DNA of 64,000 nucleotides from Psychroserpens sp034111845 (GTDB lineage: Bacteria; Bacteroidota; Bacteroidia; Flavobacteriales; Flavobacteriaceae): assembly GCA_034111845.1 (NCBI GenBank), contig JAWUWM010000050.1, forward strand, positions 85,248 to 149,247, given 5' to 3'. The notes beneath the pieces are model-generated. The model had not been told where the DNA came from. It did no database searches and saw only the letters and a list, made by a program, of their open reading frames with translations. The translations under genes and the position numbers were made by a program. Positions 37,237-45,804 of the stretch are shown piece by piece. Numbering within the stretch: the stretch's first letter is position 1; every line of letters begins with the position of its first letter.

Positions 37237-37713
37237 TTATGCCTCCAAATCTTCCAACTGTACATTGTAATCATACTGTAGATCCTCATGTAAATTCAAG
37301 ATTTTCTTCGTTGCAGCTTCTATATTGCGGTCAAATAAATTGGTCAATGTTGTATTGCGACTTATAGAAGGCGACATCACTTTTAGTTTTTTACAAAAGT
37401 AGAGGAGGAGTTCAACTTCTGTTTCTTTATTAAGTGAATACCTGATATATTTTTTAGTGTTTCGTAGAATTTTACGAACACTCTTTTTAATATAGAAATA
37501 ACTATCGGTATTCATACTTTCAAACTGCTCATCAATTTCCGCTTTAACGGTTTCTATATAGCCTGCTTCACTATCTGCTTCAAATAATAAATAGGTGAGG
37601 AGCTCCTTGTTTTCTTTCTTAAAACGTGAGAGACGCAAACAAAGCTCTGCTAATTCTGCATTAGATTTGTGTTTGAGTTCTTTTCTTATGGTAACTACTG
37701 AAACTGCTTTCAT
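37237..37713 (-). CDS. Alpha-helical cytoplasmic protein, unknown function
   Basis: 158 residues from the ATG at 37713 (MKAVSVVTIRKELKHKSNAELAELC), chosen over the ATG at 37758, which would add 15 AT-rich codons. It is charged and helical, with KENKELLTYLLFEADSEAGYI and VELLLYFCKKLKVM. No membrane segment or catalytic motif is visible. The composition and clean frame support coding. Similar proteins occur in other flavobacteria as uncharacterised families. Confidence 0.7.
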   Translation of the reverse strand: MKAVSVVTIRKELKHKSNAELAELCLRLSRFKKENKELLTYLLFEADSEAGYIETVKAEIDEQFESMNTDSYFYIKKSVRKILRNTKKYIRYSLNKETEVELLLYFCKKLKVMSPSISRNTTLTNLFDRNIEAATKKILNLHEDLQYDYNVQLEDLEA

Positions 37714-37901
37714 GTATTTATATAGATTGTTTTTTTTTAGGTTACATGCTGTTCTCAATTAATTATTCCCTTAAGGGGTAAGTTTTGAACATACTCGTTT
37801 CATGTGATGTCTTACGATTCTATGTTGAGTGTAATAGTATGGTAACTTATTTTAAAATTAATCAATTGAGGCACATTTCTGTAGAAAAATTCTAAAAATT
37901 T

Positions 37902-37937
37902 AAAAGCCAGTTAGTACGAATCTAACTAGCTTTTTTT
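37902..37937. terminator. Hairpin with T-tract between two reverse-strand loci
   Basis: AAAAGCCAGTTAG / CTAACTAGCTTTTTTT around a 7-base loop, one mismatch in the stem. The seven-T run points to the plus strand. On the reverse strand it is followed by CTTTTAAATTTTT, so it could end the secreted-protein locus at 37968. Confidence 0.6.
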
Positions 37938-37967
37938 ATGTCTTCTTAAATAGGCTTTAAAAACTAC

Positions 37968-39075
37968 TTAATACAGATAGGTTTTGTGCAATATGCCAAG
38001 TCCTTTTGTTAAACTAATAGCGATCTCCATAATGCGAGATATAATAGACCATCGCGTAATCTTATGCTGCTTTAACCGTCTGTGGTAGGATGAACGGTAT
38101 ATCTTAGATGTCCAATTATCATAAGGGATCACAGATGGCCTGTAAGACATCCCATTGTTATCTATAAAGAAAGAACTAAAAGTGATGTAATTATCAGTGT
38201 TTGAAAATACACGTAATCCGTTTTCTAAAATATCATAGTCTCTTTTTTTATTCTTCGGAAATTCTAAGATTACTAAAGAAGCTACCGGAATAAAGTCAAA
38301 TTCTTCATTAATATACGTTCCGATATCTGTCATGATTTTGTTGACGTAATTCTTTTTGTAACGGTCTAAATTAATGGGGTTACTATTTGAAGAGGTTAAA
38401 AACTGATACGCTTCGTCAAACTTTTTCTCATCCATAACCTCAGCACCCTTCATGACTTTAAGAGTTGTTGGTTGTACGTAGAATGTTTGACCGCCATTAT
38501 CCTGAAATATCATTTTAGTAATACTAATGATAAACAACAAACCACTCCCTTTTTCGTAACCTACAAGTACAACATTATCTGCTAATACTTGATTATTAAA
38601 AATAAGGTGGTCGTCAAGGTTAGGTTATTGGTATACAGGTTCTCTTGGCTCAACATATCTTGGTTTTACAGGAATTCTAAGTACAGGCTTTTTACCTTGG
38701 TCTTTTAGGGCTAAACGCTTTAGTAATGACAAGTCTTTAAAATCTTTCATTTCTTTATCGTAACGTACTTTTGCCTTTGCAACCTCGTCGTCATGACTAG
38801 CTAAACGCTCATTAAATTCAGTTTTGCTGTCTATTAAAACGTTAACGTAATCTGCTTTTATATCTTGAAACTCAGTAAGTGATTGTACATTGAGTTCTTT
38901 AACCGGTAAGGTTTAAAGGATCTCAACATTAGCCTTGTAGGTTTTGATAGATTCATCTAAAGGATTGTTTGGTGTCCTCAATTGAAATAGCTGATTTTAT
39001 CAGATATTGTACGTTGCGTAAAACTAGAGGCACATATCATGATAAAAGCTAATACTAAAAGATTATTTTTTTCAT
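37968..39075 (-). pseudogene. Secreted protein of unknown function, broken by stops and frameshifts
   Basis: The 190-residue frame at 37968-38540 continues upstream in frame as LIFNNQVLADNVVLVGYEKG and, past a TAA, into KPVLRIPVKPRYVEPREPVYQ and a charged helix (SKTEFNERLASHDDEVAKAK). Further upstream, in another frame, comes a start at 39075 with LLVLAFIMICASSFTQ, a signal peptide. Lesions: a shift in the first few codons near an A-run, a shift at about 38990, TAA near 38915, and TAA at about 38625. So the full gene once coded for about 360 residues. I do not recognise the family. Confidence 0.7.
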
Positions 39076-39171
39076 TTTATAATAATTTGAGTTTATTTAC
39101 GGGAGGCAAACAGCGCGCAAAAATGTAATAATTAGGCGATAATTTTAAAAGGGGGTATTTCCGAAGAAAAA

Positions 39172-39515
39172 CTATCGTTTCATACCGTCAATAGAGTGTT
39201 TTCCTGGTCTTGCTAAGAAGATAGCAAAAATGCAATGAGATACAATAAGGCATGTTCTTTGGTGCCTAAATCATCGTTAGCGTGAATTATAAAGGCTGCG
39301 ACAACCATGGTAATTGCTGCTGGTAGTACAGCCCATTTTGTTTTGAAGCCTACAATAACAAAAATAGGAGCCAAGACCTCGCCAATAAGACATAGAATAA
39401 GCGATGCTAGTCCTCCAATTCCTAACGGATCTGGAAATTCTGCTGCATTTGATAGTTTTTCTATTTTAGGAATTCCGTGGGTGAGCATGAGTCCTCCAAA
39501 TCCCAACCGGAGCAC
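39172..39515 (-). pseudogene. DoxX-family membrane protein, degenerate at both ends
   Basis: The 100-residue frame starting at GTG 39515 has the DoxX signature LRLGFGGLMLTHGIPKI and about four helices. At its end a single-base shift in a T5/A5 run near 39231 would extend it with LARPGKHSIDGMKR to a TAG at 39172, the normal DoxX tail. At the start, in-frame codons (LIKKNVTDFALFV) continue upstream through an A9 tract at about 39538-39546 but have no standard start codon before a stop. It may be a decayed gene or carry read errors. DoxX proteins are small membrane proteins tied to sulfur oxidation or redox. Confidence 0.7.
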
Positions 39516-39560
39516 GAATAGAGCGAAGTCTGTAACGTTTTTTTTTATCAGATACTTGAG

Positions 39561-41228
39561 TTAGTTAATTACTTCATCGCCTTTTAAAAGGTTTACACTT
39601 ACGGTTGCCAATTCGTTATTAGGGAATTTAGAAAAATAATGCGCATCTGGATGTAGGCCTGCTTCTATAGCAATAGCATTAAAAACATCCACTTCTAAGA
39701 TGTATTGATCGCTGTAACCATGTGTGGCATCATAAGCGGTAGCTGCTGTTTTACTAATGTTTTGGGCAACGAGTTCTGGTTTTACGGTATGTAATTCTAT
39801 CATTAATAAACCAAAACGCTCTACGTAAGGTTTCCATTTTTTAAGATGTTCTAACAAGGAGTCTTCAACCGTATTGTTTGATAAACGTATTCCTGAACTC
39901 ACGTAAGCACCAGTTGATTTACTAATACGTGACGTGTTAGTTTTAGGTATTTCCCAAATGCGATTGTGATCTAAAAATGTACGCACATTGAGTAAGTCAC
40001 CTAATTCTATGCTATAGTCTTCTTTTAAATCTTTGGCCAAAATATCTGGTCTTCCAATATCTCCCCAAATCACTTTGGCCCAAATATCTGCTTTGATTAA
40101 ATTAGACCGCGTGACTTTTAGAGCTGCTTGATTAAAATCTGCTCCTACCAATAATAAAGGATGCTCGTCAAGTATTTTGCCACGTAGGGTTTGATATTCT
40201 ATAACATCGAATATATGCTGAATGAAAGCACCATTACCACAACCCATATCTAAAATACCCTTGGGCTGCTCATCTATAGGTTTATTAAATAATGTAATAA
40301 TGATCTTATCAATGACTTTGAAATACGTTGAATGTGCACCGCCACTTCCCCAAACATTCATTTCTCGATGTACGTGTTTCTCTGTGTCTTCTGGCGATGC
40401 AGTTTTTAAGATAGTTACATTTCCAAAGATCAAATCATCCAAGTGAACAAAGGTTGGTAAATATGAAACAGTAACACCATAAGCACTAGCGCGTTTGGCG
40501 AAAAACAACCCTTCATCTGTGAACTGATAGGTGTTCTTCTTTTTCTTAAACCATCCTAGATGTGCAAAGAAATCTAGTATTTTTTTGAAGCTTTCAGGGT
40601 TTTTATGATATTCTTCTGCAGTAAATGAGGCTTCCATAAAATATTGATGAAATAAACCATTGACGCCCAAAAGAACTATAATAGGAGCAACGATAACACC
40701 TTCAATATGTTTTAGGATTTGATAGTCTACGGAGTTTTCTTCGGAAATATCTAATCCAAAATTTTGTTCATACTGCTTAAATATTTTTTCTAAAGCACTA
40801 AACGCATCTGGACCAATACGCTCATCTGGAAACTGAACAGAATACTTGAGTAAATTGACAGCTTGCTCGTATAACGGAATCAATTGGAATGCTTTAGTAC
40901 TCCATTCATTTGTGGTGTATGAAATTTTATCGGTCTTATTATTTACATCCTGTATCAACCAACCTTGAGAACAGAGCACACGTAAAGCTACATTGAGATA
41001 GCCTTCATTAGCATTGAATTTTTTTGTTAGCGTTTCTAAGTAAACCGTTTTGTGTTCTAGAATATAATCAAGAACTCCCTTTTTGTGCAAAGTATAAGCA
41101 GAAGCTGCAGTTGCTATTCCATCTAAGTGTCTAAAAATGGTGCCTCTTAGTTGTTCTTTATCTTGTTTTGAGAGCATAGGTTGGTATGTTTCCTCTAAAG
41201 ATATAAAAATCTGCCACTTGTGTGACAT
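39561..41228 (-). CDS. Class I SAM-dependent methyltransferase, large, AprA-like
   Basis: 555 residues. Residues about 25-290 form an all-helical N-terminal region with winged-helix features (IFRHLDGIATAASAYTL). The Rossmann domain begins at GILDMGCGNGAFIQHIF near residue 350, the SAM-binding motif I (DxGxGxG variant), and VGADFNQAALKVTRSNL is motif II. The C-terminal block HTVKPELVAQNIS and SKSTGAYVSSGIRLSNN recall methyltransferases of the AprA type from polyketide systems, but here there is no synthase nearby. The substrate is unknown. An ATG at 41177 (MLSKQDKEQLRG) is an alternative start. Confidence 0.75.
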   Translation of the reverse strand: MSHKWQIFISLEETYQPMLSKQDKEQLRGTIFRHLDGIATAASAYTLHKKGVLDYILEHKTVYLETLTKKFNANEGYLNVALRVLCSQGWLIQDVNNKTDKISYTTNEWSTKAFQLIPLYEQAVNLLKYSVQFPDERIGPDAFSALEKIFKQYEQNFGLDISEENSVDYQILKHIEGVIVAPIIVLLGVNGLFHQYFMEASFTAEEYHKNPESFKKILDFFAHLGWFKKKKNTYQFTDEGLFFAKRASAYGVTVSYLPTFVHLDDLIFGNVTILKTASPEDTEKHVHREMNVWGSGGAHSTYFKVIDKIIITLFNKPIDEQPKGILDMGCGNGAFIQHIFDVIEYQTLRGKILDEHPLLLVGADFNQAALKVTRSNLIKADIWAKVIWGDIGRPDILAKDLKEDYSIELGDLLNVRTFLDHNRIWEIPKTNTSRISKSTGAYVSSGIRLSNNTVEDSLLEHLKKWKPYVERFGLLMIELHTVKPELVAQNISKTAATAYDATHGYSDQYILEVDVFNAIAIEAGLHPDAHYFSKFPNNELATVSVNLLKGDEVIN

Positions 41229-41374
41229 ATTTAATAATTGGTAGACTTTTTCAACTATTAAATAATCGTTTTTAAAGACTATTTTTAATGCAGATTGTCA
41301 AATGTATAGAACTCATCTTATCAACTATTTTCAGACGTCATTATTTTAGTAATTAGCAAGTACTAATACAAAAA

Positions 41375-42186
41375 TCAGTCATTAATAATAGAACGCAGTG
41401 ACTTATGACGAATGGTTTCTTTCTCTTTTACTTCATAAGGTACTTGTTTTAGAATGTATTCAAAAGCGTTTATTCTAGCACTAGTTTTTCTATTCGCTTT
41501 AATGATCTTTCATGGTGCATATTCTTGAGTGTTTGCAAACATCGCCTCTTTATCTGTTGTGAATTCATCCCAAAGTATCAAAGCCTTTTATCTACATCAC
41601 TGTATTTCCATTTCTTAATAGGAGAATTTATAATGTCTTTAAACCGCCTTTCTTGCTCAGTCTTTGTAATAGAAAAGTAAAGTTTAATAAGGTGTATTCC
41701 TGATTCTTGAATCATCTGTTCAAATTCGTTTACTTGATTCATGAAAATCTCATAATCTTTGTGGGTGAAAAAGTTGTTTACAGGCTCCACAACTGCTCTA
41801 TTATACCAACTTCTCTCAAAGAATACGAGCTCTCCATTATTTGGTAAACGATTAATAAAACGTTGGAAATACCATTGACCCATTTCTGTTTCATTGGGTT
41901 TAGGTAATGCAACAACCTTTATTGCTCTTGGTGGTAAATGCTGAATAATTCGTCGTATAGCTCCGCCTTTTCCTGCAGCATCGCGACCTTCAAATAAAAT
42001 AATCACTTTTTTGTTATTATTGGCAACCCATTGCTGCAAAATTAACATTTCTTCTTGGAGCTTTTCAAGACGTTTTTCATATTTCACATCACGAATAGCT
42101 TTTTTAGTGTCTAATCGTTTTTGGCGTAATAAGACCTCGAGACCTTTTTTTAAATTTAATATAGCTACGTTTTTTTCAGTCATCAT
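41375..42186 (-). pseudogene. Polyphosphate kinase 2 (PPK2), C-terminal third disrupted
   Basis: The 202-residue open frame contains the PPK2 Walker A (FEGRDAAGKGGAI), the SWYNRA lid motif FFERSWYNRAVVEPV and ESGIHLIKLYFSI. A one-base deletion in an A-run near 41591 (DVDKKALILWDE in the family reads DVDKRL-stop) and a TGA where the family has Trp (YAP-W-KII) break the last 65 codons (ILWDEFTTDKEAMFANTQ, then NAFEYILKQVPYEV). The natural stop is at 41375. PPK2 phosphorylates nucleotides with polyphosphate. It sits 15 bases from a second PPK2. Confidence 0.85.
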
Positions 42187-42200
42187 TTTTTTAAATTTTA

Positions 42201-43073
42201 TTATTTATCAAGATGAATTGTATTTCTAAAATAGCGTTGAACAATATTTGGGTCTGGTAATATGGTTTTATAATTATGTCCTTTGTTATCATAATCAAAA
42301 AGGTTTAAAACGTATTTTATACTTTCCAGTCGCGCACGTTTTTTGTCGTTGAATTTTATAACAACCCAAGTAGAAAATGAGTTGTGTGTTCTTGAGAACA
42401 TTTGATCTTTGTAGTTGGTGAATTCGTACCAAAGTTCCTGTCTTTTTTCATCAACAGGACTAAATTTCCATTTTTTAAGTGGATGTCTTAACCGTTTTTC
42501 AAAACGTCTTTGCTGCTCTTCCTTTGATACAGAAAACCAAAATTTAATAATGATAGTTTCCGATTCATACAACATGTTTTCAAACTCAGGAACCTGAATC
42601 ATAAAACGCTTGTATTGTTGTTGTTGTTGTTGTTGTTGTTTGCTACAAAATCCCATTACAGGCTCTACAACTGCTCTATTATACCAACTTCTATCAAAGA
42701 AAACAAACTCACCAGCATTAGGGAGCTCTTTAATATATCTATTGAAATACCATTGCTTTGTTTCAACCTCTGTAGGTTTATTTAGAGCAACAACACGCAA
42801 AGCTCTTGGGTTTAGATGTTCTTTAAAACGCTTTATAGTGCCACCTTTTCCAGACGCATCTCTGCCTTCAAAAATGATTGCTATTTTTTTATTCTCTTTT
42901 TGAACCCATCTTTGGAAATCTACTAGTTCTGCTTGAAGTAGCAGTAGCTCTTGTTCCTATTCATAGTTCTCAAGAGCCGACTGATACATAGGAGTATCGG
43001 CTTCATGAGCGTTTAAATAGGTAATGAGATCTGTATTTGTTTTAAGTGAATTAATCAAATCTTCTGTAATCAT
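42201..43073 (-). pseudogene. Second polyphosphate kinase 2 (PPK2), one in-frame TAG
   Basis: From the ATG at 43073 the frame runs MITEDLINSLKTNTDLITYL to a TAG at 42957-42959, then on without a break: Walker A FEGRDASGKGGTIKRF, lid FFDRSWYNRAVVEPV, a run of eight Gln, then IIIKFWFSVSKEEQ and TWVVIKFNDKKRARLES. The family expects a charged residue at the TAG, so a single change would restore it. An internal start could give a shorter product without the N-terminal helix. The catalytic core is complete. The two PPK2 genes lie in tandem and differ clearly in sequence, so the copies are old paralogues. Confidence 0.85.
42615..42638 (-). repeat. (CAA)8 trinucleotide tract coding for Gln8 in PPK2
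   Basis: Eight perfect TTG units on the plus strand (CAA on the coding strand) encode QQQQQQQQ in the loop between the catalytic lid (EPVMGFC) and YKRFMIQVPEFE. Relatives have only a few residues at that site. Length changes would stay in frame. Confidence 0.9.
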
Positions 43074-43159
43074 ATAATTATAGTTTAAATGTCAAACTAA
43101 AGTTATGAAGAATAGCAGAGATGTTTTATGATTTATGTTGTTTTGTACCATTTTGAACT

Positions 43160-43192
43160 AAAAAAACCTTCCATTTTCTGGAAGGTTTTTTT
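43160..43192. terminator. Terminator downstream of the 2-oxoacid dehydrogenase gene
   Basis: AAAAAAACCTTCCA (43160-43173), loop TTTTC, TGGAAGGTTTTTTT (43179-43192): a perfect 14-bp stem including A/T runs, so it works in both directions. On the reverse strand it ends the E1 gene, 21 bases after its stop. Confidence 0.9.
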
Positions 43193-43213
43193 AATATCTA
43201 TAAATGTAATATA

Positions 43214-45625
43214 CTATCTTAACTTTGGAAAGTCATTAGGACTCACCTCATGCATCACTTCGTATACCGCTTCAAAAATATCTTCAGAAGATGGTTTTGA
43301 GAAGTAATCACCATCAGTACCATAAGCAGGGCGATGTGGTTTTGCTGCTAATGTTTTTGGCTGACTGTCTAAATGCTCAAAACCGTTTTGAGTGTTTAGT
43401 ATTTCGTTTAAAATATAGGCAGATGCGCCTCCAGGAACATCTTCATCAATAACCATCAAACGATTCGTTTTAGCGACACTTTTTACAATATCATGATTAA
43501 GGTCAAAAGGCAATAAAGATTGTACATCAATAACCTCTGCGTCAATACCAACTTCAAGTAATTCTTTTGCAGTTTGTGCAACTATTCGCAATGTAGAACC
43601 ATAAGAGACAAGTGTAATGTCCCTACCTTCCTTAATCGTTTCTACAACACCAATAGGTGTTTTAAACTCACCAATATTATTAGGCATTTTCTCTTTTAAA
43701 CGGTAACCATTTAAACACTCTATAATAAGCGCAGGTTCGTCACATTCTAATAGTGTGTTGTAAAAGCCTGCTGCTTTAGTCATGTTTCTTGGTACAAGCA
43801 CATGAATTCCTCTAATAAGATTAATAATACCACCTAATTGAGAGCCAGAATGCCAAATGCCTTCTAATCTGTGACCACGTGTTCTAATAATTAAAGGTGC
43901 TTTTTGCTTGCCTTTAGTTCTATATTGAAGTGTTGCTAAGTCATCACTCATGATCTGCAACGCATAGAGAATATAATCTAAATATTGAATTTCTGCGATT
44001 GGTCTTAATCCACGCATCGCCATACCAATTCCTTGACCTAAAATTGTAGCTTCTCTTATGCCAACATCTGCAACACGCAGTTCTCCGTACTTTTCTTGAA
44101 GTCCTTCTAAACCTTGGTTAACATCACCAATATTTCCAGAATCTTCTCCAAAAATTAAAGCATCAGGATAATGACCAAATATAGAATCGAAGTTATCTCT
44201 TAAAATTAATCGGGCATCTACTAATTCTGCATCATCATTATACGTCGGTTTAACTTCTTGGGCATTTAGAGCAGACCATTTTGATGTGCTATGCAAGTGA
44301 GAACTGTATTTTGGTTGTACATCTTCAAAATAAGTAGTAATCCAATTTTGTAATGTTGTTTTTTCACTAGAATCTTCGCCAACAAGATATCGCAATGCTC
44401 TTCTACAAGCAGACAACACATCTTTTCTTCCGGGCTCTTGGATATCTGTTAAATCATTAATAAGTTTATTGATAAAAACACGATTTGAACTTTTTTGTGC
44501 TGCAGCGCTAATTAATGAAAGGGCTTCTTTTCTCTCAACCAATATAGGTTTAAGAAACGCATCCCAAGCAGCTTTTTTACCGTTTTGTACGTCTTTTTTT
44601 ATAGTTTTGTGAAGAGCGTCCAGTTCTTCTTCTGTAACTATATTATTAGCAATCATCCAAAGTTTCATTTGGGCAACACAGTCATATTCCTTTTCCCAAT
44701 CTAAACGCTCTTTGTTTTTGTAACGTTCATGACTCCCAGATGTTGAGTGACCTTGCGGTTGTGTCAACTCAATGACATGAATCATTACAGGGACATGCTC
44801 TTCTCGAGCAATACGCTCTGCCTTTTGATAGGTTTCTACTAAAGCGGTATAATCCCAACCTTTAACTTTTAAAATCTCGTAACCTTTATTGTTCTCATCT
44901 CTTTGAAAACCTTTAAGTATTTCTGAAATGTTCTCCTTTGTAGTTTGGTGTCTTGCGTGAACAGATATGCCATACTCATCATCCCAAACACTTATAACCA
45001 TAGGGACTTGAAGTACACCGGCAGCATTTATAGTTTCAAAGAATAGACCTTCACTTGTACTTGCATTTCCAATTGTTCCCCAAGCAATTTCATTACCTTC
45101 TTTAGAGAACTTTGTGGTATCAATACCTTTTACATTTCTGTAAATTTTTGACGCTTGCGCTAATCCTAATAGTCTTGGCATTTGTCCCGCAGTAGGAGAA
45201 ATGTCTGCACTCGAGTTTTTTTGATCAATAAGGTTTTTCCAAGCACCATTCTCGTCGAGGCTATGTGTTCCAAAATGACCTCCCATTTGACGCCCAGCAC
45301 TCATTGGATCTGCCTCAATAGAAGTATGACCATATAAACCAGCAAAAAATTGTTGGATAGATAATTCTCCTATAGCCATCATCAAGGTTTGATCGCGGTA
45401 GTATCCTGATCTAAAATCTCCATTTTTGAATACTTTTGCCCAAGCGAGCTGCGGTATTTCTTTACCATCACCAAAGATTCCAAATTTAGCCTTCCCAGTA
45501 AGGACTTCTCGACGACCTAAAAGACTACATTCTCTGCTAGTTAACGCAGTTTTATAATCCTCCAATATTTCAACTTTGAAATCTTGAAAAGTCATATCAG
45601 AAGTGGCTTTGGTTATCGTGGTCAT
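43214..45625 (-). CDS. 2-oxoacid dehydrogenase E1, alpha and beta fused
   Basis: 803 residues. The first half is an E1-alpha thiamine-diphosphate domain (GRQMGGHFGTHSL, GTIGNASTSEGLFFE, and the THDP block WDDEYGISVHA) up to about residue 390. The second half is E1-beta (FGEDSGNIGDVNQGLEG, IQYLDYILYALQIMSDD, IDVQSLLPFD). Such fusions are typical of Bacteroidota and feed acyl groups to an E2, not present here. They oxidise branched-chain 2-oxo acids or pyruvate. The start may also be the ATG ten codons later (MTFQDFKVEIL). A promoter with TAAATTTG lies upstream. Confidence 0.93.
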   Translation of the reverse strand: MTTITKATSDMTFQDFKVEILEDYKTALTSRECSLLGRREVLTGKAKFGIFGDGKEIPQLAWAKVFKNGDFRSGYYRDQTLMMAIGELSIQQFFAGLYGHTSIEADPMSAGRQMGGHFGTHSLDENGAWKNLIDQKNSSADISPTAGQMPRLLGLAQASKIYRNVKGIDTTKFSKEGNEIAWGTIGNASTSEGLFFETINAAGVLQVPMVISVWDDEYGISVHARHQTTKENISEILKGFQRDENNKGYEILKVKGWDYTALVETYQKAERIAREEHVPVMIHVIELTQPQGHSTSGSHERYKNKERLDWEKEYDCVAQMKLWMIANNIVTEEELDALHKTIKKDVQNGKKAAWDAFLKPILVERKEALSLISAAAQKSSNRVFINKLINDLTDIQEPGRKDVLSACRRALRYLVGEDSSEKTTLQNWITTYFEDVQPKYSSHLHSTSKWSALNAQEVKPTYNDDAELVDARLILRDNFDSIFGHYPDALIFGEDSGNIGDVNQGLEGLQEKYGELRVADVGIREATILGQGIGMAMRGLRPIAEIQYLDYILYALQIMSDDLATLQYRTKGKQKAPLIIRTRGHRLEGIWHSGSQLGGIINLIRGIHVLVPRNMTKAAGFYNTLLECDEPALIIECLNGYRLKEKMPNNIGEFKTPIGVVETIKEGRDITLVSYGSTLRIVAQTAKELLEVGIDAEVIDVQSLLPFDLNHDIVKSVAKTNRLMVIDEDVPGGASAYILNEILNTQNGFEHLDSQPKTLAAKPHRPAYGTDGDYFSKPSSEDIFEAVYEVMHEVSPNDFPKLR

Positions 45626-45646
45626 AGGTGTGAATTATTTACTGCA

Positions 45647-45675
45647 AATTTAGAAAAAAATTGCTAATGTCACAA
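45647..45675 (-). promoter_or_regulatory. Promoter of the 2-oxoacid dehydrogenase E1 gene
   Basis: On the reverse strand TTG (45673-45675), 18 bases, then TAAATTTG (45647-45654), the Bacteroidota -33/-7 arrangement. The start codon is 21 bases further on. Confidence 0.6.
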
Positions 45676-45804
45676 CGTTCGATATTGTTATAATATTGAG
45701 AATATGTTAAAAAATGAAGTAATTTTAAGTATAATCATCAATTATCTTTAAAAATTAACATTCTTGTTAAGAATTTTTTAATAGATGAAAAAAAATGAAT
45801 ACTT

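Noticed and set aside
39561..41228. Secondary-metabolite cluster around the AprA-like methyltransferase
   Set aside because: No synthase, carrier protein or tailoring gene lies within reach in the window.
42610..42903. 97-codon plus-strand ORF with a poly-Cys start
   Set aside because: It is the complement of the (CAA)8 tract in the PPK2 gene; the opposite strand has the conserved PPK2 motifs.
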